NCBI RefSeq assembly: GCF_009877425.1 | Contig: NZ_WXEY01000012.1 | Coordinates: 23,470-87,469 of the forward strand | DNA: 64,000 nt | Source: Heliomicrobium undosum | Lineage (GTDB): Bacteria; Bacillota; Desulfitobacteriia; Heliobacteriales; Heliobacteriaceae | Direction of reading: 5' to 3' | In this document: one piece after another, positions 53,219 through 61,470 of the stretch | How the letters are laid out: each line of letters starts with the position of its first letter | Numbering within the stretch: position 1 is the first letter of the stretch | Notes under the pieces: model-generated | Seen by the model: the letters and a program-made list of their open reading frames with translations, nothing else | Database searches by the model: none | What the model was told of the DNA's origin: nothing | Position numbers and translations under genes: made by a program

Positions 53219-54334
53219 TTATTTTGCTTCCTGGTAGTGAGGCGTCGTCAACTCCCGCACATGCTCTTCGAAAAGCACCTTGTCGATGAAGACGGTCAGG
53301 TGGCGGGTCAGGTCCATCTCATAGGGCCGCTTCAAAGGGAGCCCATCGGCGTCGTAGAGAAGTCGAATGACGGGGCGGCTTTGAAAGGCCTTGTTCACGT
53401 CGACGACGACGCCGATATCGCCGGTGTTCAGTTGAACAGTGCTGCCGATGGGGTAGATGGCGATGTTCTGCAGGAAGATCTGGGAGATGCGCGGGTCCAG
53501 TTCGCGGCAACTGGCCGCCAGGATGATCTCATGGGCCTGGTAGGGGAGGTAGCCCTTCCGGTAAACCCGATCGGCCACCAAGGCGTCGTACATGTCGGCG
53601 ATGGCGACGATGCGGGCGTACTCGTGGATCTCCTCGCCTTTCAGTTGGCGCGGGTACCCGGAGCCGTCAAAGCGTTCCTGGTGCTGGAAGGCCACATGGG
53701 CGGCCGCCAGGGAAAACTCCGATTGATGACGGATGATCTCGAAGCCGTATTCGCAGTGCCGGCGGATCTCTGTAAACTCCTCCGGGGTCAGACGCCCAGG
53801 CTTGTTCAGCACCTCATGGGGGATCAGCATCTTGCCGATATCATGGAGGATGGCGCCGCAGGCGAGGTCGTACAGTTCCAGTTCGTTATATCCCATGGCG
53901 ATGCCCGTCAATACGGACAGCACACAAACGTTGACTGAATGCCCAAACGTATAGTCGTCAAAGGTGCGGATGTCGGCCACGTGATACATGACATGGCGGT
54001 TGCGCAGCACCTCGTCGATGATGGCCGAGGTGGCCGTCTTGACGGCAACCGGTTCGAGACCCTTATCGGCGTGCAGTTGGACCCGGGCGAAGGAGTGGCG
54101 GATCGTCTGCACCGCAGCGAGGCGAACCTGCTCGCTGAGGACGTCGGGCACCGTCAGATCGCCGATCACCTGGTCCTTGATCAGCACTGCCGGAACCCCC
54201 AGTTCCTTGAGACGGCGGATGAAGGGCGTGGACAGGGTGATACCGGCGCCGAGCAAGGTTCGCCCGTCGGCGCTATAGATGCTGCGCGCCAGGATCATGC
54301 CCGGCTCAACAGAGTCGATGGAAACTTTTCTCAA
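53219..54334 (-). CDS. HD-GYP domain protein (probable c-di-GMP phosphodiesterase)
   Basis: 371 residues from TTG 54334, preceded by an AAGGGGG-type site. It has the same N-terminal small domain as its paralogues (DSVEPGMILARSIYSADGRTLLGAGITLS). The HD pair is His164-Asp165 (GAILHDIGKMLIPHEVL), the GYP motif is GSGYPRQLKG, and ARIVAIADMYDALVADRVYR follows. A C-terminal beta domain (IGSTVQLNTGDIGVVVDVN) resembles that of the other two. Confidence 0.88.
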   Translation of the reverse strand: MRKVSIDSVEPGMILARSIYSADGRTLLGAGITLSTPFIRRLKELGVPAVLIKDQVIGDLTVPDVLSEQVRLAAVQTIRHSFARVQLHADKGLEPVAVKTATSAIIDEVLRNRHVMYHVADIRTFDDYTFGHSVNVCVLSVLTGIAMGYNELELYDLACGAILHDIGKMLIPHEVLNKPGRLTPEEFTEIRRHCEYGFEIIRHQSEFSLAAAHVAFQHQERFDGSGYPRQLKGEEIHEYARIVAIADMYDALVADRVYRKGYLPYQAHEIILAASCRELDPRISQIFLQNIAIYPIGSTVQLNTGDIGVVVDVNKAFQSRPVIRLLYDADGLPLKRPYEMDLTRHLTVFIDKVLFEEHVRELTTPHYQEAK

Positions 54335-54808
54335 CCGGGCCGCCCCCTTCTGTCATGGCGTCGATGCAAAACGGAAGACAAGGGCCTCAACACAAGCACC
54401 GTAAAGATTATGTAACGCAAGCCCCGAAACAGGCCCCAAAACAAGCGCCTCTTCGGTTCCGCAGATGGCCCCAAGCCTGTCGGCAGGCGTCAGCAAAGAC
54501 TTGAGAAAGCTGGGAAAAAAGGTGCAAGAAAAGGTTGGAGTGCCTCTTCTAGGGATCGATTTCAAATATTTCGCCCCCGACAGACAAAAATCCTGCCCGT
54601 TTGCGTGGGAAGGTGATAGGAAATCGTGATCTTAACAAAAGGCGCTCCCAATGTTGCCCACCAATAAACCAAGAGCGATGGAGCGGTTCACAGCAATTAG
54701 CAAATGATGCTTTGACTATGGCGGGGCCGATTTGGATGGGAAAAGGAATATCCCTGTTCTTGTCGAATAGAACCAATAGCAGGCAATCGCCAACTTCATA
54801 AGGTTTAC
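54335..54808. other. Intergenic region without a supportable gene
   Basis: 474 bases between the HD-GYP start and the TPP riboswitch. It should hold the promoter of the minus-strand HD-GYP gene and the promoter of the thi operon. A 66-codon plus-strand frame at 54601-54801 has no ribosome binding site or recognisable product and is not called. Confidence 0.5.
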
Positions 54809-54906
54809 CGCTAGGGGAGCCTGGACGATGCCCGGGCTGAGAGGGCGCCGGCGACAGCGGCGTCGACCCTTTGCACCTGATCTGGAGGAATGCCAGCGGA
54901 GGAAAG
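54809..54906 (+). ncRNA. TPP riboswitch (THI element)
   Basis: The conserved parts are all present: CTAGGGGAGCC, GGGCTGAGAGGG, GACCCTTTGCACCTGATCTGG and AATGCCAGCGGAGGAAAG. It binds thiamine pyrophosphate and represses the downstream thi genes. A terminator hairpin at 54936-54966 is the probable expression platform. Confidence 0.96.
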
Positions 54907-54935
54907 CGGATAACGCGAGTTTTTAGCGCGCGTAT

Positions 54936-54966
54936 TCCCTTCCTGAATTCGGGAAGGGATTTCTTT
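54936..54966 (+). terminator. TPP riboswitch terminator
   Basis: A perfect 8-bp TCCCTTCC/GGAAGGGA stem followed by TTTCTTT, between the aptamer and the thiC ribosome binding site. Confidence 0.8.
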
Positions 54967-55005
54967 ATCCGCGCAGGGCAGAATCAAACGAGGAGGAGAA
55001 TCGCA

Positions 55006-56316
55006 ATGCAGCGAGGCAGACATTATGGAACGCAGATGGAAAGGGCTCTGCGAGGGGAAATCACGCCCGAGATGGTTCAGGTGGCCGAATCGGAGGGGTG
55101 GCAACCGGAAGCGCTGATGGCGGAGATCGCCGCCGGGCGGATCGTCATTCCGGCCAACAACCGCCGTCCCCGCGAGTCCTACTGCGGTGTGGGCCGGGGC
55201 CTGCGGACGAAGGTCAACGCCAACATCGGCACCTCGAAGGGAACATCGGGCATCGAGTTTGAAAAGCGCAAGCTGGACATCAGCATCGAGTGCGGCGCAG
55301 ACGCTGTGATGGACCTGAGCACCGGTCCCGACATCGACGGCGTGCGCCGGGCGCTCATCGACGGCTGCCCCATCGCCTTCGGCACCGTGCCCATCTACCA
55401 GGCCACCGTGGAGGCCCAGGAGATGAAGGGCGCCATCATCAACATGACCGAGGAGGATATCCTGCGGGGCGTTCAGAAGCAGGCTGAAGATGGCGTCGAT
55501 TTCATGACCATCCACTGTGGCCTGACGATGGAGGCTGTGGAGCGGTTGCGCAAGCACCCCCGCATCGCCGATATCGTCTCCCGCGGGGGCTCCTTCCTCA
55601 CCGGTTGGATGCTCCACCACCAGCGCCAGAATCCCTTTTACGCGCAGTTCGATCGCATCCTGGAGATCGCCCAGGAGTATGACATCACCCTGAGCCTCGG
55701 TGACGCGCTGCGGCCCGGCTGCATCGCCGACGCTACCGACCGGGGCCAGGTGCAGGAACTGATGATCCTCGGCGAACTGGTCCAGCGCTGCCGCGCCGCC
55801 GGCGTGCAGGTGATCGTCGAAGGTCCCGGCCATGTGCCCATGGACCAAGTGGAAATGAACATCAAATTGCAGAAGCGGCTCTGTGAAGAAGCGCCCTTCT
55901 ACGTGCTCGGGCCCCTCGTCACCGATGTGGCCCCCGGCTATGACCACATCACGTCGGCCATCGGCGGCGCCATCGCGGCGGCAGCCGGCGCCGACTTCCT
56001 CTGCTATGTGACGCCGGCGGAGCACCTGGGTCTTCCCGATGAGCAGGATGTCCGCCAGGGCGTCATCGCCTCCCGCATCGCCGGCCATGCCGCTGACCTG
56101 GCGAAGGGCATCAAAGGGGCCATGGACTGGGACAAAGCGATGGGCAAAGCCCGCAAGGATCTCGACTGGGGTGAACAGCGCCGTCTGGCGATGGATCCGA
56201 CGGCCTTTGACAAGCACCCGCACACGCGCGACAAGACCGGCTGCTCCATGTGTGGTCCCTACTGCGCCATGCGCATCGTCAGCGATTACCTGGGGAGACC
56301 GGCAGGTTCCTGCTAG
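55006..56316 (+). CDS. thiC: Phosphomethylpyrimidine synthase ThiC
   Basis: 436 residues, the length of the short bacterial form. The start follows AGGAGGAG by 7 nt. It converts aminoimidazole ribotide to HMP-phosphate by radical SAM chemistry with an unusual C-terminal cluster motif, seen here as CSMCGPYC. Other family blocks are NANIGTS, GADAVMDLSTG, GTVPIYQ, DFMTIHCG, EGPGHVP and SRIAGHAADLAKG. First gene of a TPP-repressed operon thiC-thiM-thiE-thiL-thiD. Confidence 0.97.
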   Translation: MQRGRHYGTQMERALRGEITPEMVQVAESEGWQPEALMAEIAAGRIVIPANNRRPRESYCGVGRGLRTKVNANIGTSKGTSGIEFEKRKLDISIECGADAVMDLSTGPDIDGVRRALIDGCPIAFGTVPIYQATVEAQEMKGAIINMTEEDILRGVQKQAEDGVDFMTIHCGLTMEAVERLRKHPRIADIVSRGGSFLTGWMLHHQRQNPFYAQFDRILEIAQEYDITLSLGDALRPGCIADATDRGQVQELMILGELVQRCRAAGVQVIVEGPGHVPMDQVEMNIKLQKRLCEEAPFYVLGPLVTDVAPGYDHITSAIGGAIAAAAGADFLCYVTPAEHLGLPDEQDVRQGVIASRIAGHAADLAKGIKGAMDWDKAMGKARKDLDWGEQRRLAMDPTAFDKHPHTRDKTGCSMCGPYCAMRIVSDYLGRPAGSC

Positions 56317-56371
56317 CAGTGTACGCCTGTTGTGTGCTTTCTTTGGGGAAGAGTCCGGAGGAGGAATTTCG

Positions 56372-57217
56372 ATGCCTGCCCAGGTTCGCGCTTGCCTGAC
56401 AGGGAAACTGGCGATCATGCGGGAGAGACGCCCGCTGGTTCACCACCTGACGAACTATGTAACGGTCAATGACTGCGCGAATATGGTCCTGGCGACAGGG
56501 GCGTCGCCGGTGATGGCCCATGCGCCGGAAGAGGTGGCCGAACTGGCTTCCATCGCCGGGGCGCTCGTCCTCAACATTGGCACTCTCACCTTGCCATGGA
56601 TCGAGTCGATGATCGTAGCCGGGAAGGCGGCCAATGCCGCCGGCGCGCCGGTCATCCTCGATCCGGTGGGCGCCGGCGCTACGCGGCTGCGCACCGAATC
56701 GTGCCTGCGCATCCTGGAATCAGTGAAGGTGGCTGTCGTCCGGGCGAATGCGGCGGAAGCGGCCGTATTGGCTGGACTGGATGGGGAAGTGAAGGGTGTC
56801 GACGCCGTCAGCGGCGATGCCCGCGCTGCCGCTCAGGCGCTGGCACGGCGCTTCGGCGTCGTCGCCGCCGTGACCGGCGTTGTCGATTATGTTTCAGATG
56901 GGCAGCGGACCGTGAAGATCGAAAACGGCGACGCCTGGATGGCGCGTCTGACGGGAACAGGGTGCATGGCCTCGTCGGTGACCGGCTGTTTCTGCGCCGT
57001 CGAAAAGGCTCCCCTCGCGGCGGCTGCTGCGGCGCTGGCCTTCTACGGGGCAGCCGGGGAGATCGCCGCCGGACGGTCGCCTTTAGAGGAGGCCGGGCCG
57101 ACTTGGCCGGAACCGCGGGGGCCGATGAGTTTCAAAACGGCTTTCTTTGACGCCGTGTACCGGTTGGATGGTGAGCGGGCCGCGCGGATGGCCAGGGCAA
57201 GTGAGTTTTTGAAGTGA
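56372..57217 (+). CDS. thiM: Hydroxyethylthiazole kinase ThiM
   Basis: 281 residues. GGAGGAGGAATTTCG precedes the ATG. Signatures: PLVHHLTNYVTVNDCANM, GASPVMAHAPEEV, VLDPVGAGATRLR in its local form, and the anion-hole TGTGCMASSVTG with the catalytic Cys. It phosphorylates hydroxyethylthiazole in the salvage branch of thiamine synthesis. Confidence 0.96.
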   Translation: MPAQVRACLTGKLAIMRERRPLVHHLTNYVTVNDCANMVLATGASPVMAHAPEEVAELASIAGALVLNIGTLTLPWIESMIVAGKAANAAGAPVILDPVGAGATRLRTESCLRILESVKVAVVRANAAEAAVLAGLDGEVKGVDAVSGDARAAAQALARRFGVVAAVTGVVDYVSDGQRTVKIENGDAWMARLTGTGCMASSVTGCFCAVEKAPLAAAAAALAFYGAAGEIAAGRSPLEEAGPTWPEPRGPMSFKTAFFDAVYRLDGERAARMARASEFLK

Positions 57218-57237
57218 AATAATGGGGGGACGATCCC

Positions 57238-57924
57238 GTGCCGGAGCAAGGCGGAGGGTCGGTGTTTCATTCGGTTTTTCATAAAGACGTCCCCTGGGTC
57301 TACTTGGTGACAGACCGGCGCGCCTGTGGCGGCCGGTCCTTTTTCCATCAGGTCGAGGCGGCGCTGCGCGGCGGGGTGAACCTGGTTCAGTACCGGGAGA
57401 AGGCGGCGGGAACGCGGCAGATGGTCGAAGAGGCGCGGGCGCTGCGTGATCTCTGCCGCCGCTATGGCGCGCTGTTCGTCATCAACGACCGGCTCGATGT
57501 GGCCCTGGCTGTCAATGCCCCGGCCGTTCATCTGGGGCAGGAGGATATGCCGCTGGCAGAGGCGCGGCGCATCCTCGGTCCTGATGTCTGCATCGGTATT
57601 TCCGCTTCATCGGTGGAAGAAGCCGTCGCCGCCGAACAGGCCGGGGCCGACTATATCGGCGCCAGCGCCGTCTTCACGACACCGACGAAGGCAGAGGCGC
57701 CGGGCATCGGCCTGAAGGGGATGGCAGCCATCTGCCGGGCTGTCTCCATCCCTGTCGTGGGCATCGGCGGCCTCCATGCCGGCAATGCCGCTTCCGTTGT
57801 GGCAGCGGGTGGGCGAGGTGTGGCTGTCGTCTCCGCGATCATGGGCGCTGACGATCCGGAGCAGGCGGCAAGGGAACTGGCCGGGGAAGTGGCGCGGGCA
57901 TATGCCGCTTCTAAAGGGTGCTAG
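57238..57924 (+). CDS. thiE: Thiamine-phosphate synthase ThiE
   Basis: 228 residues from GTG 57238. Signatures: YLVTDRRACGG, GGVNLVQYREKAAGTRQMVEEA, LFVINDRLDVALAVNAPAVHLGQEDMP, GADYIGASAVFTTPTK and VVGIGGLHAGNAASV. It joins HMP-PP and the thiazole phosphate into thiamine monophosphate. It is 20 nt downstream of thiM. Confidence 0.97.
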   Translation: MPEQGGGSVFHSVFHKDVPWVYLVTDRRACGGRSFFHQVEAALRGGVNLVQYREKAAGTRQMVEEARALRDLCRRYGALFVINDRLDVALAVNAPAVHLGQEDMPLAEARRILGPDVCIGISASSVEEAVAAEQAGADYIGASAVFTTPTKAEAPGIGLKGMAAICRAVSIPVVGIGGLHAGNAASVVAAGGRGVAVVSAIMGADDPEQAARELAGEVARAYAASKGC

Positions 57925-57979
57925 CGGTGCGGCTTGCGAGATTAATCCGAAACGGAAAGGCAGAAAGCGGGGGAGGCGT

Positions 57980-59113
57980 GTGGACGAAAAGCGACAAGCG
58001 GGGACATCCTTGGCATCTGTTGGCGAGTTCGGCCTGATTGGACGGTTGGCCCAGGCATGGCAGGGCGCCGCCCCCTGTGGAATTGCCCACGGAAATCTTG
58101 GAGGCTTATCCCCGGTCATCCCACCGGAGGGATTGCGCTTGGGGATCGGCGATGACGCTGCTGTGATCGACGTGCCGGGCGGAAAACCCCTGCTGGTCAC
58201 AACCGACATGCTGGTCGAGGGCGTGCACTTTCTCTGGTCGCCGGAACGGCGGCGCTTGCTCGGTCGTAAAGCGCTGGCTGTCAACATCAGCGACATCGCC
58301 GCCATGGGCGGCGTCCCGGCGTGGGCCTTTCTCTCCATCGGCGTTCCCGCCGGCGCAAACGTGGAGGAAGTGGAAGAGTTGTACGCCGGCATGGGAGAAA
58401 TGGCGGCGCGTTTCGGTGTCGCGCTCGCCGGCGGCGATACGGTCCGTTCCGACAAGTGGGTGATCAACGTGACGCTGCTCGGCCTAGCGACGAAAGCGCC
58501 CATCGGCCGGAGCGGGGGAAGACCGGGGGACTTGATCCTGGTGACGGGCACGGTGGGCGATTCGGCTGCGGGACTGCACCTTTTGCTTTCGGAAGAGTCG
58601 ATGATGGCGGCTGGGAAAGGCGCGAGTGAGAGCAATGAAGCCCATATTAGCGAAGCCGACCGTCAGGCTCTGCTGTTGCGGCACCTGGATCCCACGCCCC
58701 GTGTGGCGGAAGCGATGGCGCTCGTCGTTCACGGCGGGGTCACGGCCATGATGGATGTCAGCGACGGGGTGAGCAGCGAGGTCCACCACCTTTGCCGAAA
58801 CGCGGGCTGCGGCGCCCGCATCGATCTGGCGAATCTGCCGATCAGTCCGGCGGCACGCCGGTTAGCGCGGAGGGAAGGACGCGAGGTGTTTGCCTGGGCG
58901 CTTTCCGGCGGTGAGGATTACGAACTGATCTTCACGGCGCCGGAAGAACGTGTCCCCGGATTGATCGATCATGTGCGCCGGGAGACGGGAACTGATGTGA
59001 CCGTGATAGGACGACTGACCGACGGAGCGGCAGGGATCATGGCCGTCTATCCCGCAGAAAAGGGCGGCGAAGCGGTTCCCTTAGCGGCGAAAGGCTACAA
59101 TCATTTTCGATAG
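57980..59113 (+). CDS. thiL: Thiamine-monophosphate kinase ThiL
   Basis: 377 residues from GTG 57980, although the GGGGGAGG site is only 3 nt away. Further upstream the frame overlaps thiE and lacks family character. Signatures: GLIGRLA near the start, GIGDDAAVIDVPGG, TTDMLVEGVHF, RKALAVNISDIAAMGG, GGDTVRSDKW and SGGEDYELIFT. It makes the active cofactor TPP from the monophosphate. Confidence 0.95.
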   Translation: MDEKRQAGTSLASVGEFGLIGRLAQAWQGAAPCGIAHGNLGGLSPVIPPEGLRLGIGDDAAVIDVPGGKPLLVTTDMLVEGVHFLWSPERRRLLGRKALAVNISDIAAMGGVPAWAFLSIGVPAGANVEEVEELYAGMGEMAARFGVALAGGDTVRSDKWVINVTLLGLATKAPIGRSGGRPGDLILVTGTVGDSAAGLHLLLSEESMMAAGKGASESNEAHISEADRQALLLRHLDPTPRVAEAMALVVHGGVTAMMDVSDGVSSEVHHLCRNAGCGARIDLANLPISPAARRLARREGREVFAWALSGGEDYELIFTAPEERVPGLIDHVRRETGTDVTVIGRLTDGAAGIMAVYPAEKGGEAVPLAAKGYNHFR

Positions 59114-59172
59114 TGTTCATCGATGGGCCATTTTTTTAGCCATAATATTTGGGTTGAGGAACGGGATCGCGC

Positions 59173-60045
59173 ATGAAACTGCCCAAGGTAGTAACGATTG
59201 CCGGATCTGATCCGAGCGGCGGCGCCGGCATCCAGGCGGACCTCAAGGTTCTGACGCAGTTCGGCGTCTACGGCGGCGCAGCCGTCACGGCGCTGACGCG
59301 CCAGACGAGCGCCGGTGTGCTGGGGCTCTTTCCCTTGCCTGCCGAATGGGTGCTGGAACAGGTCCGCGATGTCCTGTGGGATCTGCGTCCGCCGGTGGTG
59401 AAGACGGGCATGCTGCAACAACCGGGCGTGATCGGCGGCTTGGGTCGTCTATGGGGCGAGTATGTCCGGGAATACGGAAAAACAGGGGCGCATGTTCCAT
59501 ATATCTCTCCGTCGGCTGAGCCTGTCCCATCCGCTCCCGTGCTCGTCGTTGATCCGGTTCTAAGTTCAGGCACAGGCGTGAGTCTATTGGCCGGAGGCGG
59601 ATTAGAGGCCTTCCGGGAGGACCTGTTGCCTGTGACCACCGTGCTGACCCCCAATGTGCCGGAAGCGGAGGCATTGACCGGAATCGCCATTCGAGACAGC
59701 GACGATATGGTCGGCGCGGCGGAAAGACTCCTTCAATTCGGCGTACAGTGGGTGCTCCTGAAGGGCGGTCATCTTCCCGAGTGGGAGGGCGTCCGGATTG
59801 CCGACCTGCTGATCAGCCGGGAGGAACGGCGCTGGCTGTGGGGACAACGGGTGCCGGGGGCTGATCTGCATGGTACCGGCTGTTCCTTGGCGTCCGCGCT
59901 GGCCGCCTGCCTCGCCCTGGGCCTTCCCGTGCCGGAGGCGGCTGCCAGGGCTGTCGAATGGTTGCGCCAGCGGATCGGCAGTCCCTTGTTTGTTGGTCAG
60001 GGACGGGGCGTGGTCTGTCAGAAGCTTGAGAGACAAAGGGAATAG
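59173..60045 (+). CDS. thiD: Hydroxymethylpyrimidine (phosphate) kinase ThiD
   Basis: 290 residues. Signatures: VVTIAGSDPSGGAGIQADLKVLTQFGVYGGAAVTALTRQ, VVKTGML, VVDPVLSSGTG, LTPNVPEAEALTGI and the C-terminal GADLHGTGCSLASALAA (ribokinase-like anion hole). It phosphorylates HMP to HMP-PP. A loop around residues 108-120 is longer than usual. It is the last gene of the thi operon; the thiazole-forming genes are not in this window. Confidence 0.96.
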   Translation: MKLPKVVTIAGSDPSGGAGIQADLKVLTQFGVYGGAAVTALTRQTSAGVLGLFPLPAEWVLEQVRDVLWDLRPPVVKTGMLQQPGVIGGLGRLWGEYVREYGKTGAHVPYISPSAEPVPSAPVLVVDPVLSSGTGVSLLAGGGLEAFREDLLPVTTVLTPNVPEAEALTGIAIRDSDDMVGAAERLLQFGVQWVLLKGGHLPEWEGVRIADLLISREERRWLWGQRVPGADLHGTGCSLASALAACLALGLPVPEAAARAVEWLRQRIGSPLFVGQGRGVVCQKLERQRE

Positions 60046-60078
60046 GGAAAGAACTGAAAAAAGCACCAGAAAAAACGA

Positions 60079-60102
60079 TGGCCCGGACACTGATCCGGGC
60101 TA
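60079..60102 (+). terminator. Hairpin after the thi operon
   Basis: A GCCCGGA/TCCGGGC stem with a 6-base loop, about 35 nt after thiD, followed by TATTCTGTGT rather than a strict T-run. The remaining 240 bases before the hydrogenase genes should contain their promoter, but no clear consensus pair is seen. Confidence 0.55.
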
Positions 60103-60347
60103 TTCTGTGTGTCCCACCGGAGAGGAGATGGGCTTCCTCTTTGCAGTTGAACGGTGAAAAGGATAACTTGAACAAGAAGCGGTAAAGTACTTGTCGGATC
60201 ATTCCATTGACATGTAAGATAAGTGTAAAGAACTGCAACTAGGCGTCGACGAAGTTTCCTTCGTGCCAAGTGGACAAGGCAAAAAACAATGGGAACCTTG
60301 TTCGCTGTTTTGTCAGAAAAGACCGAATATTGGGGGGTGGGCGTTTG

Positions 60348-61463
60348 ATGGCATCACAGGATTCATTTTATCAGTACCTCCGGAACCGAGGCGTCAGCCG
60401 CCGGGATTTTATCAAGTTCTGTACCGTGATGGCGGCATCTCTCGGTCTGGATCCAGGAGCGACAGGCGCCATTGCCGAAGCCCTTGAAACGAAAAGGCGC
60501 ATGCCGGTCATCTGGCGCAATTTTCAAGAATGCACCTGTTGCACCGAGTCCTTCATCCGGACACAACACCCCAAGGCGTCGGACATCATCATGACCATGA
60601 TCTCCCTCGATTATCATGAGACCCTCATGGTCGCCGCCGGCCACCAGGCCGAAGAAGCTGTCGCCAAGGCGATAGAAGATAACAGGGGCAATTACATACT
60701 GGCCGTCGAAGGGGCGATCCCTGTCAAAGATGGCGGGATTTATTGCTGCATCGCCGGTCGACCGGCCGTCGACGTGCTCAAAGAAGAAGCGAAGCACGCC
60801 AAAGCGATCATCGCCTGGGGTTCCTGCGCCGTCAACGGCTGTGTGCAAGCGGCGAAACCCAACCCCACCGGGGCCGTGCCGGTCCAGGACATCATCAAGG
60901 ACAAGCCGATTATCAATGTTCCCGGTTGTCCGGCCATCGCCGAAGTCATGGCTGGCGTCATCACCCATGTGCTTACCTTCGAACGGTTGCCGGAACTAGA
61001 CAGCCAAGGCCGACCCAAGGTCTTCTACGGTCATCGCATTCACGACAAGTGCAACCGCCGGGCGTACTTCGACGCCGGGATGTTTGTGGAAAACTTCGAT
61101 GACCAGGGCGCCAAAGAGGGCTGGTGTCTCTACAAGATGGGCTGCAAAGGCCCCAATACATACAATTCCTGCTCCAACCTTGAGTGGAACGGCGGTCTGA
61201 GCTATCCCATCAAGTCCGGCCACCCTTGCATCGGCTGTTCGGAGTTTGGATTCTGGGACAATAACGGTGGAAAGTCCATGTATAACCACCTGTCAGAAGT
61301 GCCCGGTCTGAAAATCGGGGTCAATGTGGACACCTTCGGCGCCGCTGCCGTCGGGGCTGCCATCGCTGGAGCCGCCGTTCATGCCGGATTATCGGCCGTC
61401 ACAAAGAAGCAACTGGATAAACAAGAAAATGAAAAAAACTGCAAAAACAAAATAGAGGGGTGA
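60348..61463 (+). CDS. hupS: [NiFe] uptake hydrogenase small subunit
   Basis: 371 residues from ATG 60348, 8 nt after GGGGGGTGG. It has a twin-arginine signal (SRRDFIKFC), so the dimer is exported folded. Fe-S cluster ligands appear in ECTCCTESF, AWGSCAVNGC, NVPGCP, GHRIHDKCNRR, GCKGPNTYNSC and HPCIGCSEFGFWD. A hydrophobic stretch near the C-terminus (AAAVGAAIAGAAVHAGL) may anchor it to the membrane. It passes electrons from the NiFe site to the cytochrome b subunit encoded two genes downstream. Confidence 0.95.
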   Translation: MASQDSFYQYLRNRGVSRRDFIKFCTVMAASLGLDPGATGAIAEALETKRRMPVIWRNFQECTCCTESFIRTQHPKASDIIMTMISLDYHETLMVAAGHQAEEAVAKAIEDNRGNYILAVEGAIPVKDGGIYCCIAGRPAVDVLKEEAKHAKAIIAWGSCAVNGCVQAAKPNPTGAVPVQDIIKDKPIINVPGCPAIAEVMAGVITHVLTFERLPELDSQGRPKVFYGHRIHDKCNRRAYFDAGMFVENFDDQGAKEGWCLYKMGCKGPNTYNSCSNLEWNGGLSYPIKSGHPCIGCSEFGFWDNNGGKSMYNHLSEVPGLKIGVNVDTFGAAAVGAAIAGAAVHAGLSAVTKKQLDKQENEKNCKNKIEG

Positions 61464-61470
61464 AGCGAGC

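Noticed and set aside
54601..54801. A 66-codon plus-strand frame before the TPP riboswitch
   Set aside because: No ribosome binding site, no recognisable product, and it runs up to the riboswitch promoter region.
60207..60235. TTGACA upstream of the hydrogenase genes as a sigma-A promoter
   Set aside because: No -10 hexamer lies at 16-18 nt; nearby TAAGAT is too close. It was left unassigned.
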